Of a DNA stretch of 58,039 bases, positions 15,152-24,135 are shown in pieces (position 1 is the stretch's first letter; the number at the start of each line of letters is the position of its first letter). A model generated the notes under the pieces. The model was given only the letters and a program-made list of their open reading frames with translations, had not been told where the DNA came from and searched no databases. The stretch covers positions 1-58,039 of the forward strand of contig JBLHKS010000017.1 of NCBI GenBank assembly GCA_047620505.1, read 5' to 3'. Position numbers and translations under genes: made by a program. This stretch comes from JBLHKS01 sp047620505. GTDB lineage: Bacteria > Verrucomicrobiota > Verrucomicrobiia > Verrucomicrobiales > DEV007.

Positions 15152-16718
15152 GATCGCCGCCGAGCCACTTCGGCGCTTTGCCCTTCCACCAACCCTTCGT
15201 CCGGCTCCACCAGGTTTCAGGCGGTTCATTGAACTTCAGAAGCCGCTCTTTTTCATCGTAGCTGACCGTCGCACCCGGCGTTTCGCGGAGATACCAGTCC
15301 AGCAGCTGCTGAGGCGTCGTGTTGCGGAAAGTCAGGTCGTCAGGCAGCGATGCGGGCACCTCTCTTTCCCAAAGAGCCTCGTCATCCGACCACGCGACCT
15401 GCGCGCCGAGTCCGATGAATGCCCAGATCAAATGCTCGGAATCGGCGGGCTCCATATCTACGTATCGAAGCGTCACGCGCGTTAACTTTGCATCGAAGAG
15501 GTTTTCGATCGAACGCGGATTCGGGAGATCCGGCATGCCCGCCAGTTCAAATTTCAACACCGTGGATTGCGGAAGCAAGATGAGTTCGAGTGGCTCATCC
15601 GGGTTTCCGGCGTCGGCGACCGGGATCCACTGAAGATACGCGGCCTCAGATTGCTCTGATTTCCATTTCCAGCTCACGCCTTGATCCGTCACAATTCCCA
15701 GGTGGTCGGTCGAGTAGAAACTGGCCGAGGATCGAAAAAGGAGATGAGGTGTAACCGTCGCTGGACCCTTTTCGAATTCGATTCTTGCGGCAGGCGGGAG
15801 CTTTGAACCTGGCTTATTTGTAAGAGTCGAGTGCCCCGGGCCAATTCCCGAAATATTGTCCATTTCGGCCACGAATTGAATCCTGACACTGTCTCCAATC
15901 ACAACTTGTTCGCCGGGTTCCCGCTTCAACTGGACAAAACTCGGCTCTCCGGTCAGCACCTCGACCTCCAGATTGACTGGCGTGTCGTGCCAAGCTATCA
16001 GCGTCCCATCCACCCGAGCCAAATCCCCGCTGACCTCATTCCAATCCGGATCGCCGTTGAAGTATTTGGGATCATGAACCAGGAGCGCGTCGGTTTGCGC
16101 ATCACCGCCTTGAATCGTATCAATTCGAAGAACGGGCATGTTTCGAGCCCGAAAAAGCATGCGCAGCTTCGGAAAAATGAACCCGACGCCCTCGCCGAGC
16201 GGCATCGACCGCCAATCTGGCGGAACTCCCAGCTGATCGAGGTCCGGCTCGCTGAACGCTTCAAGTGACTTCGGATCGCGGAAAATCAGTGGCGCTCGCC
16301 AGGTTTCGTCCGGCTCCAAGGGATCGTCAGCACCGGGAACCCACGTTGCAAACGCCACCAGTTCGACTTCGTCGTCGCCAACCAAAGCAGGCGTCTCGTG
16401 AGGCGGCAAATCGACCTTTTTCCCGACCTCTTCTTCCGTCCAATTGATGAAAAGATGGCCGCCTTCCACCGAGTGTTCCGGCTTCGCCATCGGCCTTTCG
16501 ATGCTTTGACCAGAGAATGAAGAACCCGCCGAAAAGGGAGTTGGCAGCCAGGTTCCAAACACCCCGAGGGTTTCTCGTTCATAAGATTCGGTGTCCCGGC
16601 TCGCGGTCGGCGAACTGTAAAAGCGCGGGGTCGCGTTCAGCTGATAAAAAAGCAGACCGGCACTGACAAAAATCAGCAGCACGATCGCCAGGCAGACACG
16701 TCTCTTCAGCCGTTTCAT
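15144..16718 (-). CDS. Membrane-anchored protein of unknown function
   Basis: A 524-residue protein with one N-terminal signal anchor (KRRVCLAIVLLIFVSAGLLF) and a long, acidic, proline-rich extracytoplasmic part. The C-terminal 130 residues contain NLFDAKLTRVTLRYVD and LTFRNTTPQQLLDWYLRE, which look like two beta-alpha units of the STN/secretin N-domain type (FRN-hydrophobic-L-x-x-x-L, then VSYD). It ends in a W/K/G-rich tail. Start codon and upstream stop overlap as ATGA (16715-16718), so it is cotranslated with the cysteine-synthase-like gene. Function unknown. QQLL is a palindrome copy (15300-15311). Confidence 0.65.
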   Translation of the reverse strand: MKRLKRRVCLAIVLLIFVSAGLLFYQLNATPRFYSSPTASRDTESYERETLGVFGTWLPTPFSAGSSFSGQSIERPMAKPEHSVEGGHLFINWTEEEVGKKVDLPPHETPALVGDDEVELVAFATWVPGADDPLEPDETWRAPLIFRDPKSLEAFSEPDLDQLGVPPDWRSMPLGEGVGFIFPKLRMLFRARNMPVLRIDTIQGGDAQTDALLVHDPKYFNGDPDWNEVSGDLARVDGTLIAWHDTPVNLEVEVLTGEPSFVQLKREPGEQVVIGDSVRIQFVAEMDNISGIGPGHSTLTNKPGSKLPPAARIEFEKGPATVTPHLLFRSSASFYSTDHLGIVTDQGVSWKWKSEQSEAAYLQWIPVADAGNPDEPLELILLPQSTVLKFELAGMPDLPNPRSIENLFDAKLTRVTLRYVDMEPADSEHLIWAFIGLGAQVAWSDDEALWEREVPASLPDDLTFRNTTPQQLLDWYLRETPGATVSYDEKERLLKFNEPPETWWSRTKGWWKGKAPKWLGGDPS

Positions 16719-17683
16719 TCCTCGTCCTTACCCCATAATTCTGTGCTGAGATACTTCAGACCCGAATCGCAAATCAGCACCGCGATCGTTTTTCCGGCGA
16801 AATCTCCTGCCAGCAGCTGCTGAGCCGCAGCGACGTTCGCGCCACTGGAAAACCCCGCGAAAATCCCCTCCTCGCGGGCCAACGCGCGCGCTGTCTCGAT
16901 CGCGGTCGCGTCGTCGACCTTCAGAAAACCGTCGATCAAATCGCGATCGATCATTTCCAGATTCGGCATCGCGTAGCCGCCTCCCTGGATCTTGTGATTG
17001 GCCTGACGCACGTCCTCGCCTGCCAAAACCGCCGCACCCGCAGGCTCGACCACGAAACAGCGAATCGCCGGGCTGTGCGCTTTGAACGACTCGGCGCACC
17101 CCGCGAACGAGCCGCCGCTGCCGACGAAATCGCAAAACGCATCGATCTCGCCGCCTGACTGCTCCAGAAATTCCGGCCCGGTGTGAAGCGCGTGAGCTCG
17201 CCGATTTCCCGCATGCCGAAACTGGTCAGCTCTGAACGCTTTGCGCTCACGGACGATTCGCTCCGTCTCGATCCTGACAAGATCCAAATCGCCGCCCGAA
17301 ACCTGGCCTGGCTGCGAATCCGGCAGCTGATCGACGAGCACGACTTCCGCCCCGAGCGCCCGCATCATCCGCGCGCGTTCCGTCGAATTCCCGCGCGACA
17401 TCACGGCGACGAACGGATAGCCCTTCACGCCGCAGACGATGGCGAGCCCAGTCCCGGTGTTGCCGCTCGTCAGCTCGACAACAGTCTGGCCCGGCTGAAT
17501 TTCGCCGTTAGCCTCGGCGTCCTCGATGATCTGGCGCGCGATCCGGTCCTTCTTCGAAAAACCCGGATTGAGGTAGTCTAACTTGGCCAGAATCCGGCCT
17601 TCCAGATTTCGGTTGGCGACGAATCGTGACAACTCGACAAGCGGTGTCTGACCGATCGTTTCAATCACTGAAGTTTTGATCAT
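16715..17683 (-). CDS. PLP-dependent cysteine synthase-like enzyme
   Basis: A 322-residue fold-type II PLP enzyme of the cysteine synthase/cystathionine beta-synthase family. The Schiff-base lysine is in LNPGFSKKDRIARQII, where the usual G-S-x-K-D-R reads F-S-K-K-D-R. The substrate loop is ELTSGNTGTGLAIV, and the phosphate-binding glycines are in VGSGGSFAGCAESF. The C-terminus GIFAGFSSGANVAAA is typical. It may make cysteine from O-acetylserine or use another amino acid substrate. The modified lysine context argues for caution on specificity. QQLL near the end is a palindrome copy (16811-16822). Confidence 0.85.
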   Translation of the reverse strand: MIKTSVIETIGQTPLVELSRFVANRNLEGRILAKLDYLNPGFSKKDRIARQIIEDAEANGEIQPGQTVVELTSGNTGTGLAIVCGVKGYPFVAVMSRGNSTERARMMRALGAEVVLVDQLPDSQPGQVSGGDLDLVRIETERIVRERKAFRADQFRHAGNRRAHALHTGPEFLEQSGGEIDAFCDFVGSGGSFAGCAESFKAHSPAIRCFVVEPAGAAVLAGEDVRQANHKIQGGGYAMPNLEMIDRDLIDGFLKVDDATAIETARALAREEGIFAGFSSGANVAAAQQLLAGDFAGKTIAVLICDSGLKYLSTELWGKDEE

Positions 17684-17709
17684 CGCTCCTGGAATTTTGG
17701 AAATTCGAC

Positions 17710-18192
17710 TCAGCGGAGATCGATTAATTTCTTCCGCAGTAGCGCGCGCACCAGGCTGAAGACGGACGCGCCTGCGAGGATCGCCGCTAACAAAAGCAAA
17801 GTCGGATGTTCGATCGTCGTCAGACCCATTGCAGTTCCTGCGGCAGGAGGATGATCTGTGTTGGTCATCATCATGAGAAAAAACGCCAGTGTCACGCTGC
17901 CAGCATAAAATACGGACGCGTCGATCTCCGGAAAGTGGGTTCGAAGATACCAGAATCCAACACCGACTAACATTCCGAACGAGTGTCCGCCAATCACGTG
18001 TCTCGGAGAGGCGACCGCCCGTGAGGGAAGCGAGAAAACGACAAATGCGGTCGCGGCCAAGGAAGCGACGACAACTTCATCGCCGCCGATTTTCAGGACG
18101 AGCATGGAAAGAAACACGCCGCCGCCAGCGAGGAGCGCTTGAAAAACGTAGCGTTTCCAGAGACCGGCGAATTTCGGATCAAGCAGCTGCAT
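17710..18192 (-). CDS. HPP-family membrane protein
   Basis: A 160-residue membrane protein with four to five helices and the signature TDHPPAAGTAMG that names the HPP family (PF04982). Members are small integral membrane proteins, one of which was implicated in nitrite transport in cyanobacteria and chloroplasts. I start it at ATG 18192 (MQLLDPKFAGLWKRYVFQAL). The frame is open to 18321, but that part lies across the divergent promoter and start of the next gene. It lies upstream of the cysteine-synthase-like gene on the same strand. Confidence 0.8.
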   Translation of the reverse strand: MQLLDPKFAGLWKRYVFQALLAGGGVFLSMLVLKIGGDEVVVASLAATAFVVFSLPSRAVASPRHVIGGHSFGMLVGVGFWYLRTHFPEIDASVFYAGSVTLAFFLMMMTNTDHPPAAGTAMGLTTIEHPTLLLLAAILAGASVFSLVRALLRKKLIDLR

Positions 18193-18277
18193 TCCGCTAA
18201 GCTGGCGCGGACCGTCCTTAAGATCCAGCGCGCTGTCCGGGATTTGACTCGGTTCTCTGGCTCGCCACGGTGCTCGA

Positions 18278-19627
18278 ATGCAGACATCGAAAACCTCACG
18301 GCGACATTTTCTTAAAAACACAACAGCTGCTAGCGCGGTTGCCTTCCCCTACATCGGCTGGAAATCGACCGCCAGCGGCCAGGCACCGAGCAAAGACCTC
18401 CGCTTCGTCAACTTCGGAGGAGGCGGCCGGGCTTGGGGTGATCTGACCAGCATGAACGGTGTGCCGAACACGACCGCCGTCGCCGTTGCCGAGATCGACA
18501 CCACGCGCCACATCAAAATTCGCGAGGCGTTTCCGAAGACGAAAGTTTATCAGGATTGGAGGCAGATGCTCGAGGAGGTCGCTGACCAGGTTGACGTTGC
18601 CGTCGTCGGCACGCCCGACCACATGCACGCGCCGATGGCGATGAGCTCGATGCAACTCGGCCTCCACACGTATTGCGAAAAACCGCTCACGCGGACGCTC
18701 CATGAATGCCGGACGCTGACGGAGTACGCGGTCGAAAATAACCTGAAAACTCAGATGGGAATTCAGGTCAGCTCCAGCAGCGGTAACCGAACGGCCTCGG
18801 CGCTGCTTCGGGCAGAAGTCGTCGGCAAGGTCAAGTCGGTCCACAGCATGAATCCGAAATCCTGGGGCTCGATGAGCCCGTTGCCCGATGGCGAAGATCC
18901 TGTGCCTGAAGGCCTGAATTGGGACAACTGGTGCGGGGTCAGCCCTCTGGTTCCGTTCAAGAAAAATCAGTATCACCCAGGCAACTGGCGGAAGCGGATC
19001 GGCTTCGGCACGGGGACGCTCGGCGACATGGCCTGCCACATTGTTCATCCCTGGTTTCACGGTTTGAAGGCACCGACCGCGATTGGCGCGACGCAGCACG
19101 GCGAAGGTCCGGTCGATGGAGACAGCTGGCCGCTCAACGCCCACGTCGCCTACCGGATGAAGGGTAACGACATGACTGAGGGCGATTTCGATTTTGTCTG
19201 GTACGACGGGAACAAGTTTCCTGGCGAAGATGTGATCGCGTCCGTCGGCGAAAAAGGAAACGTCCCGAGAAGCGGCACGGTCGTCATCGGAACGACAGGT
19301 GCGGTGACGATTCCGCACGGCGGCGGCGCGCCAACGATTTATCGCAATGGGAAAAAGACTGACGAGAAGTACGAAGCCGTCGAGGGGCAGAATCACCACG
19401 GAAATTTCGCCGATTCGATCCGCGAAGACATCAGCGATCTGCCGCTGGCGAGTTTCGAATACGCAGGGCCGATGACGGAGGTCGTTCTGCTCGGAACGGT
19501 CGCGATGCGGCATCCAGGCGTAGCGCTCGATTGGGACAGCGAGGCGTTGAAGTTCACGAACTCGGATTCGGCGAACAAGCTGGTTCGCGAGCCATATCGC
19601 AAAGGCTGGGAAGTCGAAGGACTCTAA
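18278..19627 (+). CDS. Secreted Gfo/Idh/MocA-family oxidoreductase
   Basis: A 449-residue Tat-exported oxidoreductase (SRRHFLKNTTAASAVAFPYI). It shows the nucleotide-binding loop VNFGGGGRAWGDL, the NAD-side motif VGTPDHMHAPMA, the catalytic YCEKPLTRTLHECRTL, and GTLGDMACHIVHPW in the substrate domain. It ends with the family's KGWEVEGL tail, similar to the SGWEVDLG tail of the paralogue at 5303-6700. One base separates it from the downstream SDR gene, so the two form an operon that probably oxidises or epimerises a sugar or polyol. Confidence 0.93.
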   Translation: MQTSKTSRRHFLKNTTAASAVAFPYIGWKSTASGQAPSKDLRFVNFGGGGRAWGDLTSMNGVPNTTAVAVAEIDTTRHIKIREAFPKTKVYQDWRQMLEEVADQVDVAVVGTPDHMHAPMAMSSMQLGLHTYCEKPLTRTLHECRTLTEYAVENNLKTQMGIQVSSSSGNRTASALLRAEVVGKVKSVHSMNPKSWGSMSPLPDGEDPVPEGLNWDNWCGVSPLVPFKKNQYHPGNWRKRIGFGTGTLGDMACHIVHPWFHGLKAPTAIGATQHGEGPVDGDSWPLNAHVAYRMKGNDMTEGDFDFVWYDGNKFPGEDVIASVGEKGNVPRSGTVVIGTTGAVTIPHGGGAPTIYRNGKKTDEKYEAVEGQNHHGNFADSIREDISDLPLASFEYAGPMTEVVLLGTVAMRHPGVALDWDSEALKFTNSDSANKLVREPYRKGWEVEGL

Positions 19628-19628
19628 C

Positions 19629-20417
19629 ATGCCGACCATCCACGAATTATTCGACCTCCGGGGCCGGAGCGCGCTCATCACGGGCGGTTCCGGTTGGCTC
19701 GGAGGCGAATTTGCGGCGACTCTGGCGGAAGCCGGAGCCTCGGTCGTCGTCACGAGTCGGGATCGCGATCGCGCAGCAGCTGCTGTGGCGGAATTGCCGG
19801 TCGGCGAGGGCGCAACGCATCACGGCATTGCGCTCGATCACAAAAGCGACGACTCGATTCGCGCCGGATTTGCCGAGGCGGTTGAGAAGACCGGCGGGAT
19901 CGATATTCTCGTGAACAACGGCCAATCGGGAACCGCGAGCGACCTGACAACGATCGATGCCGAAGGCTTCGCCGATCACTTCGCGAATCCGACCGGCTAC
20001 TTTCTGCTCTCACGTCAGATGCGCGATCACGCGGTCGAGCGAGGCAAGCCAGCCAGCGTAGTTTTGATCGGCTCGATGTACGGCGTCGTCGGCTCCTACC
20101 CGGACACCTACGAAGGCCTCGTTCCTTCCAGCAGCGTTGCCTACCACGCCCAGAAAGGTGCCGTCGTCCACATGACGCGGCACCTCGCGGTTTACTGGGC
20201 GAAGGACAATGTCAGGGTGAACTGCCTCTCGCCTGGCCCATTTCCCGGGCCCGCTGCAAATGCCGAAATGGTCGAGCGACTCAACGCGAAAAGCCCAATG
20301 AAACGCATGGGCCAGCCGCACGAATTGAAAGGCGCGCTCGCGCTCCTCGCCTCGGATGCCGGCAGCTACATGACGGGCCAGAATCTCGTCGTCGACGGCG
20401 GCTGGTCGGCTTGGTAA
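19629..20417 (+). CDS. SDR-family oxidoreductase
   Basis: A 262-residue classical short-chain dehydrogenase/reductase. It has the cofactor loop ITGGSGWLGGEFAATLAEAG, the NNGQSG structural motif (NNAG variant), the catalytic serine in VLIGSMYGVVG, the YHAQK catalytic tyrosine-lysine pair, and the SPGPFPG segment after it. It ends LVVDGGWSAW. It is cytoplasmic because no signal is present, unlike the oxidoreductase it follows. The length is normal. QQ-free AAAAV near residue 50 comes from a palindrome copy at 19774-19785, placed right after a GCGATCGC. Confidence 0.93.
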   Translation: MPTIHELFDLRGRSALITGGSGWLGGEFAATLAEAGASVVVTSRDRDRAAAAVAELPVGEGATHHGIALDHKSDDSIRAGFAEAVEKTGGIDILVNNGQSGTASDLTTIDAEGFADHFANPTGYFLLSRQMRDHAVERGKPASVVLIGSMYGVVGSYPDTYEGLVPSSSVAYHAQKGAVVHMTRHLAVYWAKDNVRVNCLSPGPFPGPAANAEMVERLNAKSPMKRMGQPHELKGALALLASDAGSYMTGQNLVVDGGWSAW

Positions 20418-20422
20418 GCCAA

Positions 20423-21823
20423 TCAATTCTTTCCGAACTCGTGAACGCCTTTCCGGGCGGCCTTCAGCGTTTCCTGGGTATCGATTGGAATCCCAGGATC
20501 GCCCTGATCTTCCATCCAGCGATCCAGTTCAGTGCTGAGCGCCTCGAGTCGCTCAGCGTGCTGTGGATTTTCAGCTAGATTCGTTAATTCGTAGGAATCT
20601 TTGTCTACCTGATAGAGCTGTTCGGCTGGTCGACGCATGTAGCGCTTAACCAATTCGTAAACTGCGGTCTGCTCCGGTTGCGCGCCAACCCAGGTTGCCC
20701 AGTAGGGGTTGTTGAACCGCCCACCTCCCATGAGGTGCTTCTCAATGTAAAGCTCGTCTGGTCTGAGGTTTCGGAGGTAGTGAAATTCGCCGTCAGAGAC
20801 CGAGCGGATCGGATAGGCCGGGCCTTCGGGCAAATTATTATGCATGTGATAGACGAATTCGCGGTGAGCAGCTGCTGGGTCGGTCAGGACTGCGGCGAAG
20901 CTTGAGCCATCGAAGGTTTCGTCCTCGAATTCGCCGCCTGCGAGGTCGACCAAGGTCGGCGCGACGTCGGCGTATTGGACTAACGCGTCGGTTCGCTTGC
21001 CTTCCGGGATTTTTCCGGGCCAGGCCGCGATCAGCGCAGTGTGGACGCCGGTGTTCCAGTTCGTCCACTTGCAACCTGGGAACTGAGAGCCCTGCTCCGA
21101 AGTGAAGAGGATGATGGTTTCCTCCGAGCGGCCTGACTCTTCCAGAGTCTCAAGGATCTCGCCGACCTGGCCGTCCATGTAGGTGATTTCGGCCAGGTAG
21201 TTCGCGAAGTGCTCACGCGTGACCGGCGTGTCGGCGAGGTTCGGCGGTAGTTTGATTTTTTTGGGTGGGTACTGCGAGGCGTCGCCCATCACCCAGGGGA
21301 CGTGGGGTTCGACTAACGCGATTACGAGGCAAAATGGATTTTCCGTGTCGCGCGTTATAAATTCGCGAACTCCGGCGAGGTCGTGGGCTTGAGTTGGCTC
21401 GCGCACGCAACTCGGATCGAAGCCGGCGACCTTCTCAAACGGAAACGCGGCGACTGGTTTTACGTGGGTTTTTCCGGCGAGCCCGACTCGGTAGTCGAGC
21501 GAGCCGAGGTGATGAGGAAGGCTCTGGGTTTCCGGACGGCTGGCGGAATGATTCCACGCGCAGCCGTTGCTCATCGGATAAAGCCCGGTGTAGAGCTCGG
21601 CGCGGCAGGGCTGGCACATCGACGAACAGAGGTAAGCCTGGTTGAATGTCAGGCCGCGCGCGGCGAGCGCATCGATGTTTGGCGTTTTCGCGTTTTGACC
21701 GCCGTAGAGCGGCAGATCGTTGAAAGTGCAGTCATCGGCCATGATGACGAGGAAGTTCGGCGGACCAGCAGCTGCTGGCGCGACGGCGATAAACAGAATT
21801 GCGAGAATTCGAGCGAGAATCAT
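20423..21823 (-). CDS. Secreted sulfatase (formylglycine type)
   Basis: A 466-residue exported sulfatase. I start it at ATG 21823 (MILARILAILFIAVAPAAAG), which begins a clean signal peptide. The metal site starts with VIMADDCTFNDLPLYGG, and the residue converted to formylglycine is the first Cys of CQPCRAELYTG (C-x-P-x-R). HVKPVAAF and EPHVPWVMGD give further ligands. Maturation needs a formylglycine-generating enzyme or anSME elsewhere in the genome. It most resembles the heparan N-sulfatase/SGSH-like branch by its opening. It converges on the Gfo/SDR operon, 5 bases away. APAAAG is palindrome-encoded (21766-21777). Confidence 0.92.
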   Translation of the reverse strand: MILARILAILFIAVAPAAAGPPNFLVIMADDCTFNDLPLYGGQNAKTPNIDALAARGLTFNQAYLCSSMCQPCRAELYTGLYPMSNGCAWNHSASRPETQSLPHHLGSLDYRVGLAGKTHVKPVAAFPFEKVAGFDPSCVREPTQAHDLAGVREFITRDTENPFCLVIALVEPHVPWVMGDASQYPPKKIKLPPNLADTPVTREHFANYLAEITYMDGQVGEILETLEESGRSEETIILFTSEQGSQFPGCKWTNWNTGVHTALIAAWPGKIPEGKRTDALVQYADVAPTLVDLAGGEFEDETFDGSSFAAVLTDPAAAHREFVYHMHNNLPEGPAYPIRSVSDGEFHYLRNLRPDELYIEKHLMGGGRFNNPYWATWVGAQPEQTAVYELVKRYMRRPAEQLYQVDKDSYELTNLAENPQHAERLEALSTELDRWMEDQGDPGIPIDTQETLKAARKGVHEFGKN

Positions 21824-21887
21824 GGCCGAACTTGGCATGACCTGGCGGAGAATGCTACGCAAGAGAGATTCGGTTCCGAAGATCGGT

Positions 21888-23300
21888 CTAAGACTCGCTT
21901 TCCTCTTCCTCGTTCTCTGTTTTTGGGACTTTGCGGAACTGGACTTTCTTCACAATCCGCTCATCCGCCTCAATGACTGTCGCCAGATATTCGTCGACTT
22001 GAACTTGCTCACCTTCTTTCGGCAAGTGGCCGAATTTGGAGGTGATGAATCCGCCGACGGTGCTGACTTCGGCGTCTTCGACGTCCAAACCAGTCATCTC
22101 GGAAATTTCGTAGAGCGAGAGCGATCCCAGCGCGAGAAACTCATCTGGCTGGTTTACCCAGGTGAACTCGTCCGGCTCAAGTTCTTCGTTATCAAATTCG
22201 TCCTGAATATCGCCGACGAGCTCTTCCAAGACGTGGTCCAAGGTAACGATCCCGAGTGATCCGCCGAATTCATCGACCACGAGCGCCATGTGGGCTTTGC
22301 TGTCGAGAAACGATTTCAGCAGCTTGTCCAAAGGCATCATTTCCGGCACCGGCTCCAATGGACGCTCGATTGTGGTCAGGTCTTTTTCGCCATCGCGGGC
22401 GTTCAGCTTCATGAGGTCCTTCACGTGGACCAAGCCACGCGCCTCATCGAGGTGGCCGTCAACAAGCGGGAAACGCGTATGCTCAGAATCGAGCGCTCGA
22501 CGATAGTTAGCTTCGAAATCAACTTTGATATCGAGCGAGATGACGTCGCTGCGCGGAAGCATGACGTCTCGCGAAAGTCGATCATTCAGCGCTAATGCCT
22601 TGACCAGGATTTCCCGCTCGATCTCGGTGACTTCCTTCGATTTCTCGGTCTCCTGAACGAGAATCCTCAATTCTTCAGCGCTGTGGCCATTTTCGTTTTC
22701 GCTGACCGGATCGATCTTGAAGATCCATCGAAGCAGGAGATTAGCTGCTCCGTTAAAGATTTTGATCGCAGGTTTGAAGACGAGATAAAATCCGTGAAGC
22801 GGTCGGACGATCTTCAGCGTCGTGGGCAAAGATCTTCGAATCGCGAGCGACTTTGGAAGCAGCTCACCGAGGACAACATGGAGGAAAGTTGGAATCGTAA
22901 ACGCGGCAGTGAGCGCGAGAGCGTGCGTCACCGCCGGATGGTTCACTCCCCAATCGCCAAGCATCGGGCCGACCAGTTTTTCGAAGAAAGGCTCGGATAT
23001 CAATCCGAGAGCGATACTTGCGACCGTGATCCCAAGCTGGGTCGCCGAAAGATAGCCATCGAGATTATCAACAACGTGCTTTGCAAGAGTTGCGCGCTTG
23101 CTTCCTTCCACGATTTCCATGTCGAGCTGGCTGCTGCGGACTTTGACGATGGCGAACTCAGCCGCGACGAAGAATCCGTTCAGCAAGACGAAGCCAAGAA
23201 TCGCGAAGATTCGCAAAATAATCATCCATGAGGACTCAAACTCGGGCGCAGTCGCGTCAGCGAGAATCGCCCACTGGGGAAAGCTCGTGAACGCCGTCAT
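21888..23300 (-). CDS. CNNM/CorC-family transporter (CBS-domain membrane protein)
   Basis: A 470-residue protein with an N-terminal DUF21 membrane domain (MIILRIFAILGFVLLNGFFV, AAEFAIVKVR), a long cytoplasmic CBS-pair region (VMLPRSDVISLDI, RFPLVDGHLDEARGLVHVKD, ALVVDEFGGSLGIVTLDHVL), and a C-terminal CorC/HlyC domain (DAEVSTVGGFITSKFGHLPK). The family exports magnesium or other divalent cations, the older hemolysin annotation being misleading. Length and layout are complete. It ends in an acidic tail, ENEEEESES. The 23301-23430 gap upstream carries a palindrome copy 37 bases before the start. Confidence 0.93.
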   Translation of the reverse strand: MTAFTSFPQWAILADATAPEFESSWMIILRIFAILGFVLLNGFFVAAEFAIVKVRSSQLDMEIVEGSKRATLAKHVVDNLDGYLSATQLGITVASIALGLISEPFFEKLVGPMLGDWGVNHPAVTHALALTAAFTIPTFLHVVLGELLPKSLAIRRSLPTTLKIVRPLHGFYLVFKPAIKIFNGAANLLLRWIFKIDPVSENENGHSAEELRILVQETEKSKEVTEIEREILVKALALNDRLSRDVMLPRSDVISLDIKVDFEANYRRALDSEHTRFPLVDGHLDEARGLVHVKDLMKLNARDGEKDLTTIERPLEPVPEMMPLDKLLKSFLDSKAHMALVVDEFGGSLGIVTLDHVLEELVGDIQDEFDNEELEPDEFTWVNQPDEFLALGSLSLYEISEMTGLDVEDAEVSTVGGFITSKFGHLPKEGEQVQVDEYLATVIEADERIVKKVQFRKVPKTENEEEESES

Positions 23301-23336
23301 CCGCAGTTTTGCAGCCTCGCCGTCACAACGCTCAAC

Positions 23337-23348
23337 CAGCAGCTGCTG
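23337..23348. repeat. CAGCAGCTGCTG palindrome, intergenic copy
   Basis: Exact copy 36 bases upstream of the CNNM/CorC-family start, extended to 14 bp as CCAGCAGCTGCTGG. Confidence 0.9.
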
Positions 23349-23430
23349 GCGGGATCGGGATCAATTTCGGAAGTTCTCATTTAGATGGACCAACGCCAGA
23401 ACGTCTGGCGTGGAACCCGGAAAATTTGGT

Positions 23431-23685
23431 CTACAGTTTTTCGTAAACGCCTTGATCACGTTTTTCAAGAACTGTGAAACCGGCCTTTTTCGCATCGGAA
23501 ACTGACAAGGGAGCTGTCAGCGACGGCGAACTTATGCCTTTGGAAATCAGCTTTTTCACCGGCGCACGGCAAAGCGGGCAGGATTCCAATGCGGGACGAG
23601 TGACCGGGCGCCGGAGTTCAAACCCTTTCAGGCAAACTCGGCAGCCTTCATTTTCGTCCGCTGCGATGTAATCGTAAATCGGCAT
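23431..23685 (-). CDS. FmdB-family zinc ribbon protein
   Basis: An 84-residue protein opening MPIYDYIAADENEGCRVCLK with a second pair in ESCPLCRAP, giving the CxxC...CxxC zinc ribbon of the FmdB family (putative regulatory proteins). The C-terminus is a short SDAKKAGFTVLEKRDQG tail instead of the Ser-rich tail common in the family. It lies just downstream of rpsN on the same strand. Function is not established for the family. Confidence 0.85.
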   Translation of the reverse strand: MPIYDYIAADENEGCRVCLKGFELRRPVTRPALESCPLCRAPVKKLISKGISSPSLTAPLSVSDAKKAGFTVLEKRDQGVYEKL

Positions 23686-23775
23686 TCTTTTCGCGTTTTT
23701 GCTCAGAATACCGCTTCGAAATCAGCTGGCGAGCAGAAATTGCTCGCCGATGGGCCGAACAGAGCGGCCCGAAAA

Positions 23776-24045
23776 CTACCAGCTGCTCTTGGTCACGCCA
23801 GGAATCTGCCCCTGCGAGGCCAATTCGCGAAACGCGATCCGTGAGAGTCTGAAGCGGCGATAAAAGGCGCGACGACGACCACTCAACTGGCATCGATTAA
23901 CGAGGCGAGTCGGACTTGCGTCACGAGGCAGCATCGACAAACCGACGTAGTCTTTTTCTTCCTTGAGTTTAGCACGAATTTTCGCGTACTTCTCGACGGT
24001 GCTCATTTTGCGCTTGTTGCGCTCGATCCAGGATTTCTTGGCCAT
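23776..24045 (-). CDS. rpsN: 30S ribosomal protein S14
   Basis: An 89-residue ribosomal protein, MAKKSWIERNKRKMSTVEKY at the start and NRCQLSGRRRAFYRRFRLSR then ELASQGQIPGVTKSSW at the end. It is the long, zinc-free (C-minus) form, since it lacks the CxxC-x12-CxxC of short S14. ATG 24045 is chosen from the conserved MAKKS start. It stands outside any ribosomal protein operon. C-minus S14 copies outside the spc operon are often Zur-controlled, but no Zur box is evident here. Confidence 0.95.
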   Translation of the reverse strand: MAKKSWIERNKRKMSTVEKYAKIRAKLKEEKDYVGLSMLPRDASPTRLVNRCQLSGRRRAFYRRFRLSRIAFRELASQGQIPGVTKSSW

Positions 24046-24135
24046 AACGGGCGGCCTGTTTACACCACTGGTGGATCGGTTCAAGTGGAAAATCAGGGAA
24101 CCGCACTTTGTTTTTTCCCCATTACTCGTTCCATT

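Noticed and set aside
18296..19753. Long antisense frame of 485 codons opposite the Gfo/Idh gene
   Set aside because: It mirrors the codon pattern of the real gene, is very Arg- and His-rich, and has no domain or start signal. Similar long mirrors occur at 3943-5085 and 32336-33766.
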